Origin: Pseudomonas arsenicoxydans
Lineage (GTDB): Bacteria > Pseudomonadota > Gammaproteobacteria > Pseudomonadales > Pseudomonadaceae
Assembly: GCF_006438915.1 (NCBI RefSeq)
Contig: NZ_RCZE01000006.1
Coordinates: 248,001 to 312,000 of the forward strand
Reading direction: 5' to 3'
Length of the DNA stretch: 64,000 nucleotides
The position numbers were made by a program, and so were the translations under genes. Of the stretch, positions 1 through 7,508 are shown in pieces (position 1 is the first letter of the stretch; each line of letters opens with the position of its first letter). A model generated the notes under the pieces. It did not search any database. It had not been told where the DNA came from and saw only the letters and a list, made by a program, of their open reading frames with translations.

Positions 1-298
1 GCACGATCACTTCCGATTCCGGCAGCAAGGTGTAGAAGTCGTACTTCGGCTTCACCGGTTGCGTCGGGCTCGGCGGGGTCTTGTTGGCCTCGGCGATCTT
101 GGCTTTCTGTTGCTGTTCCACCTTCTCGCGCTTGACCGTGTCGCTGCCCTTGCCGGGCTCCAGTTTCATCAGGAAGACGATGAACGCGCCAACCGTCAGG
201 CCGATGGCCATCCACAGCCAGCCCGGGATCGGCTGTTTTGCAGGAGCTTGGTAACGGCTGGCGCCACGCTTGGGTGCAGGTTTTTTCTTGGCAGCCAA
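1..298 (-). CDS. SPOR-type cell-envelope protein, N-terminal part (runs off window)
   Basis: The reading frame begins one base after the argS stop, at a TTG (296-298), and continues past base 1. It reads a basic N-terminus rich in Lys and Pro, one membrane segment (about residues 27-43, PGWLWMAIGLTVGAFIVFLM), then a charged, Glu/Lys/Gln-rich stretch and a Pro-rich linker. This is the usual start of the small single-pass protein encoded after argS in Pseudomonas, whose C-terminal SPOR domain binds septal peptidoglycan. The SPOR domain itself lies outside the window, so the name rests on this layout and on remembered synteny (argS-SPOR-hslVU). The one-base gap to argS indicates translational coupling. 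No other start fits: the upstream in-frame codon is the argS stop region. Confidence 0.8.
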   Translation of the reverse strand, partial: MAAKKKPAPKRGASRYQAPAKQPIPGWLWMAIGLTVGAFIVFLMKLEPGKGSDTVKREKVEQQQKAKIAEANKTPPSPTQPVKPKYDFYTLLPESEVIV

Positions 299-299
299 C

Positions 300-2036
300 T
301 TACATACGCTCCAGAGTTTCCAGACCCAAGAGTTCCAGGCCTTGCTTGAGAGTGCGGCCGGTCAGCGCGGCGAGGCGCAGACGGCTTTGCATTTGCGCCG
401 GGGTGTCGGCGCTGAGGATCGGGCAGTTCTCGTAGAAACTGGAGAACAGGCCGGCCACATCGTACAGGTAGGTGCAGAGGATGTGCGGCGTGCCTTTGTC
501 GGACACGTTGTTGAGGATTTCACCGAACTGCGCCAGTTTGGCGGCCAGTTCATGTTCGTGTTCCGCTTCGAGCACGATCTGGCCTTCGACTTCGCTGAAG
601 TCCTTGCCCAGTTTGCGGAACACACCAGCGACGCGAGTGTAGGCGTACAGCAAGTACGGCGCGGTGTTGCCTTCGAAATTGAGCATCAGGTCGAAGTTGA
701 AGCTGTAGTCGCTGGTGCGATGCTTGGACAGGTCGGCATATTTCACCGCGCCAATGCCCACCACCTTGGCGATGTTGCGCAACTCGTCATCAGCCAGCTC
801 TGGATTCTTGTCTTTCACCAGGGTGTAGGCGCGTTCCTGTGCTTCGGTCAGCAGGTCGATCAGCTTCACGGTGCCGCCATCACGGGTCTTGAACGGACGG
901 CCGTCTTTACCGTTCATGGTGCCGAAGCCCATGTGTTCCATTTCCATCGGGTGCGTCACGAAGCCGGCCTTGCGCGCCACGGCGAACACTTGCTGGAAGT
1001 GCAGGGCCTGACGCTGGTCGACGAAGTACAGCGCGCGATCAGCCTTGAGCTTGCCGCTGCGATAACGCACGGCCGCCAGGTCGGTGGTGGCGTAGAGATA
1101 GCCGCCGTCAGCCTTGACGATGATCACCGGCAGCGGGTCGCCGTCGGCGTTCTTGAACTCGTCGAGGAACACGCACTGGGCGCCATTGCTCTCGACCAGC
1201 AGGCCGGCGGCCTTGAGGTCGTTAACCACGTTGATCAGGTCGTCGTTGTAAGCGCTTTCGCCCATCACGTCGGCCATGGTCAGTTTGACGTTCAGCAGTT
1301 CGTAGATTTTCTGGCAGTGCGACAGCGAGATGTCTTTGAACTTGGTCCACAGCGCCAGGCAGTCCGGGTCGCCGGCTTGCAGCTTGACCACCAGGCCACG
1401 GGCACGATCAGCAAACTCTTCGGATTCGTCGAAGCGTTGCTTGGCCGCGCGGTAAAAGTTTTCCAGGTCCGACAGCTCGTCGCTGGTGATCGGGTTTTCC
1501 TGCAGGTACGCCATCAGCATGCCGAACTGGGTGCCCCAGTCGCCCACGTGGTTCTGACGGATCACTTCGTCGCCGAGGAACTCCAGAACGCGCGCCACAC
1601 CGTCACCGATGATGGTCGAGCGCAAATGGCCGACGTGCATTTCTTTGGCCAGGTTCGGTGCCGACAGGTCGACCACAGTGCGTTGCACCGGGCCGGCCTT
1701 GCGCACGCCAATGTGTGCGTCGGCCAGTGCGGCGTCGAGGCGAGTGGCCAGGGCATCGGTGTTCTGGAAGAAATTCAGAAAGCCCGGGCCGGCGATTTCG
1801 GTTTTGCTGACGTTTTCATCAGCCGGCAGCGCAGCGATGATCTTCTCGGCCAGGTCACGCGGCTTCATGCCGGCCGGTTTGGCCAGCATCATGGCGATGT
1901 TGCTGGCGAAGTCGCCGTTCTTCTTGTCGCGGGAGTTTTCCACCTGGATCGCCGGCGACAGGCCTTCAGGCAACACACCTTCGTTGACGAGTTGGGTGAT
2001 GGCTTGTTGGATCAGCTGGCGAATGGTGTCTTTCAT
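300..2036 (-). CDS. argS: Arginyl-tRNA synthetase
   Basis: Charges tRNA-Arg with arginine in the cytoplasm (class I synthetase). The 578-residue product matches the usual ~577 residues. The class I HIGH motif is HVGH at residues 134-137, within [13 protein letters not shown], which is diagnostic of ArgRS. The C-terminal DALR-type anticodon-binding region is present ([13 protein letters not shown] and onward). The open frame extends 30 codons further upstream, but the start at 2036 gives the family N-terminus (MKDTIRQLI) and has an AAAGAG-like ribosome site just upstream. The last codons ATG-TAA are followed after one base by the TTG of the SPOR gene, so the two are probably one operon. Nothing unusual was seen. 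Confidence 0.97.
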   Translation of the reverse strand: MKDTIRQLIQQAITQLVNEGVLPEGLSPAIQVENSRDKKNGDFASNIAMMLAKPAGMKPRDLAEKIIAALPADENVSKTEIAGPGFLNFFQNTDALATRLDAALADAHIGVRKAGPVQRTVVDLSAPNLAKEMHVGHLRSTIIGDGVARVLEFLGDEVIRQNHVGDWGTQFGMLMAYLQENPITSDELSDLENFYRAAKQRFDESEEFADRARGLVVKLQAGDPDCLALWTKFKDISLSHCQKIYELLNVKLTMADVMGESAYNDDLINVVNDLKAAGLLVESNGAQCVFLDEFKNADGDPLPVIIVKADGGYLYATTDLAAVRYRSGKLKADRALYFVDQRQALHFQQVFAVARKAGFVTHPMEMEHMGFGTMNGKDGRPFKTRDGGTVKLIDLLTEAQERAYTLVKDKNPELADDELRNIAKVVGIGAVKYADLSKHRTSDYSFNFDLMLNFEGNTAPYLLYAYTRVAGVFRKLGKDFSEVEGQIVLEAEHEHELAAKLAQFGEILNNVSDKGTPHILCTYLYDVAGLFSSFYENCPILSADTPAQMQSRLRLAALTGRTLKQGLELLGLETLERM

Positions 2037-2177
2037 GGTGGTCTCTTTCGACCGCAAGCGCGGTGCGCGCTTCGATGCGCTGGTGGAAAAACTGGGCATT
2101 ATCCGTTGCGAAGTCGGGCTTGCCAACTATAGCGGGCAGGTTATGGATATGTGGTGACCATTCGGCCGCTGTCGCGT

Positions 2178-2243
2178 GTAGGAGCACGGCTTGCCGGCGA
2201 TGGCGGTCTCAAGGGCGCTATCGCCGGCAAGCCGTGCTCCTAC
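2178..2243. repeat. REP-like inverted repeat, GTAGGAGCACGGCTTGCCGG type
   Basis: Perfect 23-bp arms (2178-2200 and 2221-2243) separated by a 20-bp loop, lying between the diverging 5' side of argS and the 3' end of priA. The arm sequence GTAGGAGCACGGCTTGCCGG resembles the GC-rich REP doublets scattered through Pseudomonas intergenic DNA. It differs from the more frequent GTGGGAGCGGGCTTGCTCGC type seen elsewhere in this window. No T-run follows either arm, so it is not an obvious terminator for priA. Confidence 0.85.
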
Positions 2244-2263
2244 GGGCGATAGCGATCTTGAAC

Positions 2264-4483
2264 TCAATACAAATCTACGGGATCGACATCCAGCGACCAA
2301 CGCACCGCCCGCCCGCTCGGCATCTGCTCCAGCACCAGCAACCAACTGCTCAACAACCGATGCAGCGGCGCCCGAGCCGTGGCCTGCAATAACAATTGCG
2401 CACGATAACGCCCGGCGCGACGCTCCATCGGCGCCGGCACCGGCCCCAGCAACTCGACCCCGCCCAGATTCTGCTCGGTCAGCAAGCGCTCAGCCTCACT
2501 GCACGCTTCATCCAGGAAGCTTTCAGCCTGCCCCGGTTTATGCGCTTCGGCCCGCAGCAGCGCCAAATGCGCAAACGGTGGTAGTCCAGCGGAGCGGCGT
2601 TCGCTCAACGCCTGTTCGGCAAACGCGAAATACCCTTGCTCGGTCAGTTGCACCAGCAGCGGATGGTCCGCCAGGTGCGTCTGGATAATCACTCTGCCCG
2701 GCTCTTCGGCCCGTCCGGCGCGCCCGGCCACCTGCACGATCAACTGCGCCATGCGCTCGCTGGCGCGGAAGTCGCCAGAGAACAGGCCGCCGTCGGCGTC
2801 GAGAATCGACACCAGCGTCACCCGTGGAAAGTGATGCCCTTTGGCAAGCATTTGCGTGCCGACCAAAATGCATGGCTGGCCCTTTTGAATGGTGGCGAAC
2901 AGCTGATTCATCGCGTCCTTGCGTGACGTGCTGTCACGGTCGACTCGCAGCACCGGGACGTCCGGGAACAAAATCGACAGTCGTTCCTCGGCGCGCTCGG
3001 TGCCGGCGCCGACCGGGCGCAAATCGACCTTGCTGCATTTCGGGCAACGCCGGGGTACGCGCTCGACGTAGCCGCAATGGTGGCAGCGCAGCTCGCCGGA
3101 GCGCTGGTGCACGGTCATCCGCGCATCGCAGCGCTGGCATTCAGACATCCAGCCGCAGTCGTGACACAACAGCGTCGGCGCAAAGCCGCGACGATTGAGG
3201 AACACCAATACTTGCTGGCCGGCCGCCAGTGTCTGGCCGATGGCTTGCTGCATCGGCCCGGAAATGCCGCTGTCCAACGGGCGACTTTTTACATCCAGGC
3301 GCAGGAAGCGGGGTTGCTTGGCGCCACCCGCCCGCTCGTTCAGCCGCAGGAGGCCGTAACGACCGGTGTAGGCGTTGTGCAGGCTTTCCAGTGACGGCGT
3401 GGCGGAGCCGAGGACAATCGGGATGTTTTCCTGCCGCGCGCGTACCAATGCCAGGTCACGGGCGTGATAACGCAAGCCTTCCTGCTGTTTATAAGAGCCG
3501 TCGTGCTCTTCGTCGATGATGATGAGGCCGGGGTTTTTCATCGGCGTGAACAGCGCCGAGCGGGTGCCGATAATAATGTCGGCGTCGCCATCCCGGGCCG
3601 CGAGCCAGGCTTCGAGGCGTTCGCGGTCGTTGACCGCCGAGTGAATCAGCGCGATGCGCGCATTGAAGCGTTGTTCGAAGCGCGCCAGGGTTTGCGGCCC
3701 GAGGTTGATCTCCGGGATCAGCACTAGCGCCTGCTTGCCGGCTTCGAGGGTTTCGCGGATCAGCTGTAAATAGACTTCGGTCTTGCCGCTCCCGGTGACG
3801 CCGGCCAGCAGAAACGCGTGATAGCTGTCGAACCCGGCGCGAATCGCTTCATAGGCGGCGCGTTGTTCCGGGTTGAGCGGTAATTCCGGTTGCGCCAGCC
3901 AGTGCTCGTGGCGTGCGCCGGGGGCGTGTTTGCGGATCTCGACCTGGACCAGGTTTTTGGCTAGCAGCAAATCCAGGCTGTCTTTGCTCAGCATCAGTTT
4001 GCTCAGCAATTGATGCGCCACACCGTGGGGATGCTGGGCCAGAGTCGCCAATGCTTCGCGCTGGCGTGGCGCGCGGGCAATGCGCGGATCATCAAGGCTG
4101 GCGCCGGGCGCCGCGGACCAGAAGCGTTCCTGACGGGCTTCGGCCAGTTCGCCCTGGCGCAGCAAGACCGGCAGCGCCCAGCTCAAGGTATCGCCGAGGC
4201 TGTGCTGATAATACTGGGACGTCCACAGGCACAGCTTGAACAGCGCCGGTGGTAACGGCGGCGTGGCGTCGAGCAAGGCCAGCGCCGGTTTGAGCTTTTC
4301 CACCGGCACTTCGCTGGTGTCGGTGACCTCCACCAGAATCCCGATCATTTCCCGTCGACCGAACGGCACCCGCAGGCGCATGCCGGGCTGCAACTGGGCG
4401 CGCAGGACTCCGGCCGGGGCACGGTAATCGAACAGACGGCGCAGCGGCGAAGGCAGGGCGAGGCGCAAAATGGCGTCGGGCAC
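2264..4483 (-). CDS. priA: Primosomal protein N' (replication-restart helicase PriA)
   Basis: A 3'-5' superfamily 2 DNA helicase that recognises stalled forks and loads the replisome (PriA-PriB/C-DnaT-DnaB pathway). The 739-residue product has the family layout. The N-terminal 3'-DNA-binding domain is followed by Walker A GVTGSGKT at 228-235 and the DEEH box at 324-327. The zinc-binding domain has eight cysteines at about 440, 443, 449, 452, 467, 470, 480 and 483. The C-terminal helicase motifs include QVAGRAGRAE. The start MPDAILRLALPSPL matches the family N-terminus. The gene stands alone between two REP-like palindromes. No truncation or missing motif was seen. Confidence 0.97.
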   Translation of the reverse strand: MPDAILRLALPSPLRRLFDYRAPAGVLRAQLQPGMRLRVPFGRREMIGILVEVTDTSEVPVEKLKPALALLDATPPLPPALFKLCLWTSQYYQHSLGDTLSWALPVLLRQGELAEARQERFWSAAPGASLDDPRIARAPRQREALATLAQHPHGVAHQLLSKLMLSKDSLDLLLAKNLVQVEIRKHAPGARHEHWLAQPELPLNPEQRAAYEAIRAGFDSYHAFLLAGVTGSGKTEVYLQLIRETLEAGKQALVLIPEINLGPQTLARFEQRFNARIALIHSAVNDRERLEAWLAARDGDADIIIGTRSALFTPMKNPGLIIIDEEHDGSYKQQEGLRYHARDLALVRARQENIPIVLGSATPSLESLHNAYTGRYGLLRLNERAGGAKQPRFLRLDVKSRPLDSGISGPMQQAIGQTLAAGQQVLVFLNRRGFAPTLLCHDCGWMSECQRCDARMTVHQRSGELRCHHCGYVERVPRRCPKCSKVDLRPVGAGTERAEERLSILFPDVPVLRVDRDSTSRKDAMNQLFATIQKGQPCILVGTQMLAKGHHFPRVTLVSILDADGGLFSGDFRASERMAQLIVQVAGRAGRAEEPGRVIIQTHLADHPLLVQLTEQGYFAFAEQALSERRSAGLPPFAHLALLRAEAHKPGQAESFLDEACSEAERLLTEQNLGGVELLGPVPAPMERRAGRYRAQLLLQATARAPLHRLLSSWLLVLEQMPSGRAVRWSLDVDPVDLY

Positions 4484-4532
4484 GCGGGGGGATCTCGATA
4501 AACGGGCGGTAGTAAAGTCGGACGCATACTAA

Positions 4533-4623
4533 TTGTGGGAGCGGGCTTGCTCGCGAATGTGGTGGATCAGACACATCATCGTTGCCTGACACACCGTATT
4601 CGCGAGCAAGCCCGCTCCCACAA
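4533..4623. repeat. REP doublet (REPIN-like), GTGGGAGCGGGCTTGCTCGC type
   Basis: Inverted repeat with 25-bp perfect arms (4533-4557 and 4599-4623) around a ~41-bp centre. It lies between the divergent starts of priA and rpmE. The same arm sequence recurs at 24844, 26211 and 58798, so it is a dispersed family. Such paired REPs in fluorescent pseudomonads are known as non-autonomous elements mobilised by RAYT transposases; no RAYT gene is in this window. Confidence 0.92.
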
Positions 4624-4674
4624 GGAGTGCGTATTGGGTCGGGAGCCTAGCAGACGGTCGGTCTCAGCGACAGC

Positions 4675-4702
4675 TTGCGTGATCGGCAATGTCTGGTAGA
4701 AT
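4675..4702 (+). promoter_or_regulatory. Putative sigma-70 promoter of rpmE
   Basis: TTGCGT (4675-4680), a 16-bp spacer and TAGAAT (4697-4702), about 70 bp before the rpmE start. The leader between them contains a small TCAACA-ATAG-TGTTGA hairpin. The elements match the consensus reasonably (4/6 and 5/6). No experimental support can be claimed. Confidence 0.5.
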
Positions 4703-4772
4703 CCGCGGCCTAATTACGTGCGGTATTCAACAATAGTGTTGAGTGGCGGCACGCTAGCCTGAGGAATACACC

Positions 4773-5003
4773 ATGAAAGCCGATATCCATCCAGCATACG
4801 AAACCATCGAAGTAACTTGCAGCTGCGGCAACAAGTTCGAAACTCGCTCGAACCTGTGCAAGCCACTGGGTACTGACGTATGCAACGAGTGCCACCCGTT
4901 CTACACCGGTAAGCAGAAGACTCTGGATACTGGCGGTCGTGTACAGCGCTTCGCAGACCGTTTTGGCGCTTTCGGCAAGAAAGCTCCAGCTGCTGCAGAG
5001 TAA
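4773..5003 (+). CDS. rpmE: 50S ribosomal protein L31, zinc-binding form
   Basis: A 76-residue product beginning [16 protein letters not shown], typical of bacterial L31, which sits at the central protuberance bridging the two ribosomal subunits. The cysteines in CSC (near residue 16) and CNEC (near residue 37) are the Zn ligands that mark the zinc-containing (C+) paralogue. A GAGGAA ribosome site lies 7 bases before the ATG. The gene has its own promoter candidate upstream. Immediately downstream a strong intrinsic terminator overlaps the beginning of the next gene. The zinc-binding form is normally replaced by a Cys-free paralogue under zinc limitation; that paralogue is not in this window. 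Confidence 0.97.
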   Translation: MKADIHPAYETIEVTCSCGNKFETRSNLCKPLGTDVCNECHPFYTGKQKTLDTGGRVQRFADRFGAFGKKAPAAAE

Positions 5004-5017
5004 GGTTGAAGGGCCCA

Positions 5018-5818
5018 GTGGGCTTTTCCTTGCTGTTGAAAAAGGCGTCCCTCGCGGGCGCCTTTTTTGTGTCCGCGATTTGGCTGTCAAGCGCCCAGGC
5101 ATTCTGTCCGACGCCGAGCGGACTGGAGTCGGTCACCGTGCAACGGGTTGTGGATGGCGACACCTTGCGCCTGAGCGATGGCCGCAGTGTGCGCATGATC
5201 GGCTTGAACACGCCTGAGCTGGGTAAGCAGGGCCGTTCCGACGAGCCGTTTGCCGTGATCGCGCGCAAACGTCTTCAAGCGTTGGTGGCAGCCAGTGATG
5301 GTCGCGTCGGCTTGCTGCCGGGTAAAGAAAGCAAGGATCACTACGGCCGCACGCTGGCCCATCTATACGGCGCCAACGGTGCCAACCTTGAAGCGCAGAT
5401 GCTCGCCGAAGGCCTCGGTTTTCAAGTGGCGGTCGCACCCAATGTTGATTTGGTCAGCTGCCAGCAAGCCGCTGAACGCAGTGCCCGACAGGCTGGGCTT
5501 GGGGTTTGGCAGCAATCTCCTGTACTGAAAGCGGAGCAGATCAACGCTTCCGGTTTCGCCGTGCTCAGCGGTCGTGTGAGCAAGGTTCAGCGCAATCGCG
5601 GTGGGATTTGGATCGAGTTGCAGGATTCGGTTGTATTGCGTGTTGCACCCAATCTGCTCGGGCAGTTCGATGTCCCGGTGCTGGAAAACCTGGAAGGCAA
5701 GCAGATCGAGGCGCGTGGCTGGGTGCTGGACCGTTCCCGTCGCGGCGGTTTGAAATCCGGGCAGGCGCGGTGGCTTCTGCCGCTCACTGATCCGTCGATG
5801 CTGCAAACTGCGCAATAA
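5018..5818 (+). CDS. Secreted thermonuclease-family (SNase-like) nuclease
   Basis: A staphylococcal-nuclease-fold protein of about 266 residues. It starts with a signal peptide (MGFSLLLKKASLAGAFFVSAIWLSSAQA, cleavage probably after AQA). It then carries the nuclease core, with VDGDTLRL and IGLNTPELG marking the metal and active-site strands. The C-terminal ~100 residues resemble an OB-like extension. The start is uncertain. GTG at 5018 follows GAAGGG by four bases, while TTG at 5006 is the other option but has no room for a ribosome site after the rpmE stop. A rho-independent terminator is embedded in the signal-peptide codons (see 5039-5068), so expression may depend on read-through from rpmE or on an unrecognised promoter. 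The substrate is probably extracellular or periplasmic nucleic acid. Confidence 0.85.
   Translation: MGFSLLLKKASLAGAFFVSAIWLSSAQAFCPTPSGLESVTVQRVVDGDTLRLSDGRSVRMIGLNTPELGKQGRSDEPFAVIARKRLQALVAASDGRVGLLPGKESKDHYGRTLAHLYGANGANLEAQMLAEGLGFQVAVAPNVDLVSCQQAAERSARQAGLGVWQQSPVLKAEQINASGFAVLSGRVSKVQRNRGGIWIELQDSVVLRVAPNLLGQFDVPVLENLEGKQIEARGWVLDRSRRGGLKSGQARWLLPLTDPSMLQTAQ
5039..5068 (+). terminator. Intrinsic terminator of rpmE lying inside the nuclease signal-peptide codons
   Basis: AAAAA then GGCG-t-CCC, a TCGC loop, GGG-CGCC and six T. The same bases encode residues KKASLAGAFF of the nuclease signal peptide. The stem is GC-rich and the T-run uninterrupted, so it should terminate efficiently. Confidence 0.8.
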
Positions 5819-6000
5819 GAAAAAATTGTAGACATTTTTACTGTCGATTGTGAACAGTCTATCCCTTGTGTTCCGTGGCTCTTGGCCCAAAGTCTTAGGG
5901 CAGGGCGCTTGACAGGGGTGACCGGTCAGTCTTGTGGGGATTTTGCGAGGCGCGTATCCTCGCTGACCAGTCTGTCCAACAGTAAAAGCGGAATGCCCCC

Positions 6001-7269
6001 ATGTCTGATTTGAAAACTGCCGCTCTCGAATATCATGCCCATCCTCGTCCAGGTAAGCTGAGCGTCGAGCTCACCAAGGCCACCGCTACCGCCCGCGACC
6101 TGTCGCTGGCCTACAGCCCCGGCGTAGCCGAACCAGTACGCGAAATCGCCCGCGATCCTGAACTGGCCTACAAATACACCGGCAAAGGCAACCTGGTTGC
6201 AGTCATTTCCGATGGCACCGCGATTCTTGGCCTGGGTAACCTCGGCCCATTGGCTTCCAAGCCTGTGATGGAAGGTAAAGGCGTGCTGTTCAAGCGCTTC
6301 GCCGGTATCGACGTTTTCGATATCGAAGTCGACTCCGAAAGCCCGCAAGCCTTCATCGACACCGTCAAGCGCATCTCCATCACCTTCGGTGGCATCAACC
6401 TGGAAGACATCAAGGCACCTGAGTGCTTTGAAATCGAACGCGCTCTGATCGAGCAGTGCGACATTCCAGTGTTCCACGATGACCAGCACGGCACCGCGAT
6501 CGTTACCGCGGCCGGCATGATCAACGCCCTGGAAATCGCTGGCAAAACCCTCGCTGACGCCAAGATCGTCTGCCTGGGCGCCGGTGCGGCCGCCATCTCC
6601 TGCATGAAATTGCTGGTGAGCATGGGCGCCAACATCGAAAACATCTTCATGGTTGACCGTACCGGCGTGATCCACTCCGGCCGTGACGACCTGAACCAGT
6701 ACAAGGCTGTTTTCGCTCACGCGACTGACAAGCGCACCCTGGCTGACGCGCTGACCGGTGCTGACGTGTTCGTCGGCCTGTCCGGCCCGAACCTGTTGAG
6801 CGCTGAAGGCCTGCTGTCGATGGCGCCTAACCCGATCGTGTTCGCGTGCTCCAACCCTGATCCGGAAATCTCCCCGGAACTGGCACACGCCACCCGTAGC
6901 GACGTGATCATGGCCACCGGCCGTTCGGACTACCCGAACCAGGTCAACAACGTGCTGGGCTTCCCGTTCATCTTCCGTGGTGCCCTGGACGTTCGCGCCA
7001 AGCGCATCAACGAAGAAATGAAAGTGGCTGCGGCCAACGCCCTGCGTGAACTGGCCAAGCTGCCAGTGCCTCAGGAAGTGTGCGACGCCTACGGTGGCAT
7101 CAAACTGGAATTCGGCCGTGAGTACATCATTCCGAAACCAATGGATGCCCGCCTGATCACCCTGATCTCCGATGCTGTGGCTAAAGCCGCCATCGAGACT
7201 GGTGTTGCGACCCTGCCATATCCAAAGAACTACCCGCTGAAAAGCGTGGATGACGTGTTCAACGGCTAA
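6001..7269 (+). CDS. maeB: NADP-dependent malic enzyme, short form
   Basis: Converts malate to pyruvate plus CO2 with NAD(P)+ reduction, supplying NADPH and pyruvate in the cytoplasm. The 422-residue product carries the malic N-terminal domain ([28 protein letters not shown]) and the NAD-binding domain ([14 protein letters not shown]). The metal-site segment is DDQHGTAIV. Unlike E. coli MaeB (~759 residues), it lacks the C-terminal phosphotransacetylase-like domain and stops after the malic core, which is normal for the Pseudomonas protein. The 182-bp upstream gap holds a TTGACA at 5909-5914 but no convincing -10 at standard spacing. A strong terminator follows. Confidence 0.95.
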   Translation: MSDLKTAALEYHAHPRPGKLSVELTKATATARDLSLAYSPGVAEPVREIARDPELAYKYTGKGNLVAVISDGTAILGLGNLGPLASKPVMEGKGVLFKRFAGIDVFDIEVDSESPQAFIDTVKRISITFGGINLEDIKAPECFEIERALIEQCDIPVFHDDQHGTAIVTAAGMINALEIAGKTLADAKIVCLGAGAAAISCMKLLVSMGANIENIFMVDRTGVIHSGRDDLNQYKAVFAHATDKRTLADALTGADVFVGLSGPNLLSAEGLLSMAPNPIVFACSNPDPEISPELAHATRSDVIMATGRSDYPNQVNNVLGFPFIFRGALDVRAKRINEEMKVAAANALRELAKLPVPQEVCDAYGGIKLEFGREYIIPKPMDARLITLISDAVAKAAIETGVATLPYPKNYPLKSVDDVFNG

Positions 7270-7289
7270 GCCGTTGTAGCGCTTCAACC

Positions 7290-7324
7290 AAAAAGCCCCG
7301 GCTCGTATGAGTCGGGGCTTTTTT
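7290..7324 (+). terminator. Intrinsic terminator of maeB
   Basis: AAAAAGCCCCG(GCTC)...(GAGT)CGGGGCTTTTTT, starting about 20 bases after the maeB stop. The A-run on one side and T-run on the other make it potentially bidirectional. Confidence 0.9.
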
Positions 7325-7340
7325 ATGTCTGGCAGGTGCT

Positions 7341-7445
7341 CGTTCCCACGCTCCGCGTGGGAATGCCTCTTCGGACGCTCTGCGTTCGGCTCTGGATGGG
7401 GAGTGGAGCGTCCCGGGCTGCATTCCCACGCAGAGCGTGGGAACG
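7341..7445. repeat. Composite palindromic repeat, GTTCCCACGC type
   Basis: Two small palindromes form the ends: CGTTCCCACGCTCCGCGTGG (from 7341) and CATTCCCACGCAGAGCGTGG (from 7421). They are inverted relative to each other around a ~55-bp GC-rich core, giving a 105-bp inverted element in the maeB-ponA gap. It is distinct in sequence from the two REP types elsewhere in the window. Confidence 0.8.
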
Positions 7446-7456
7446 ATCAGTGCAAC

Positions 7457-7492
7457 AAAAAGCCCCGCTCTTCTTCCGAAGGCGGGGCTTTT
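7457..7492 (-). terminator. Intrinsic terminator of ponA
   Basis: Read on the minus strand: AAAAGCCCCGCC, a short loop, GCGGGGCTTTTT, about 17 bases beyond the ponA stop. A-runs on both sides would let it also act on the plus strand. Confidence 0.85.
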
Positions 7493-7508
7493 GCGTTGCG
7501 TTACCCGA

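Noticed and set aside
270..2132. 620-codon plus-strand frame opposite argS
   Set aside because: Antisense shadow of argS, which has the intact HIGH motif and correct length.
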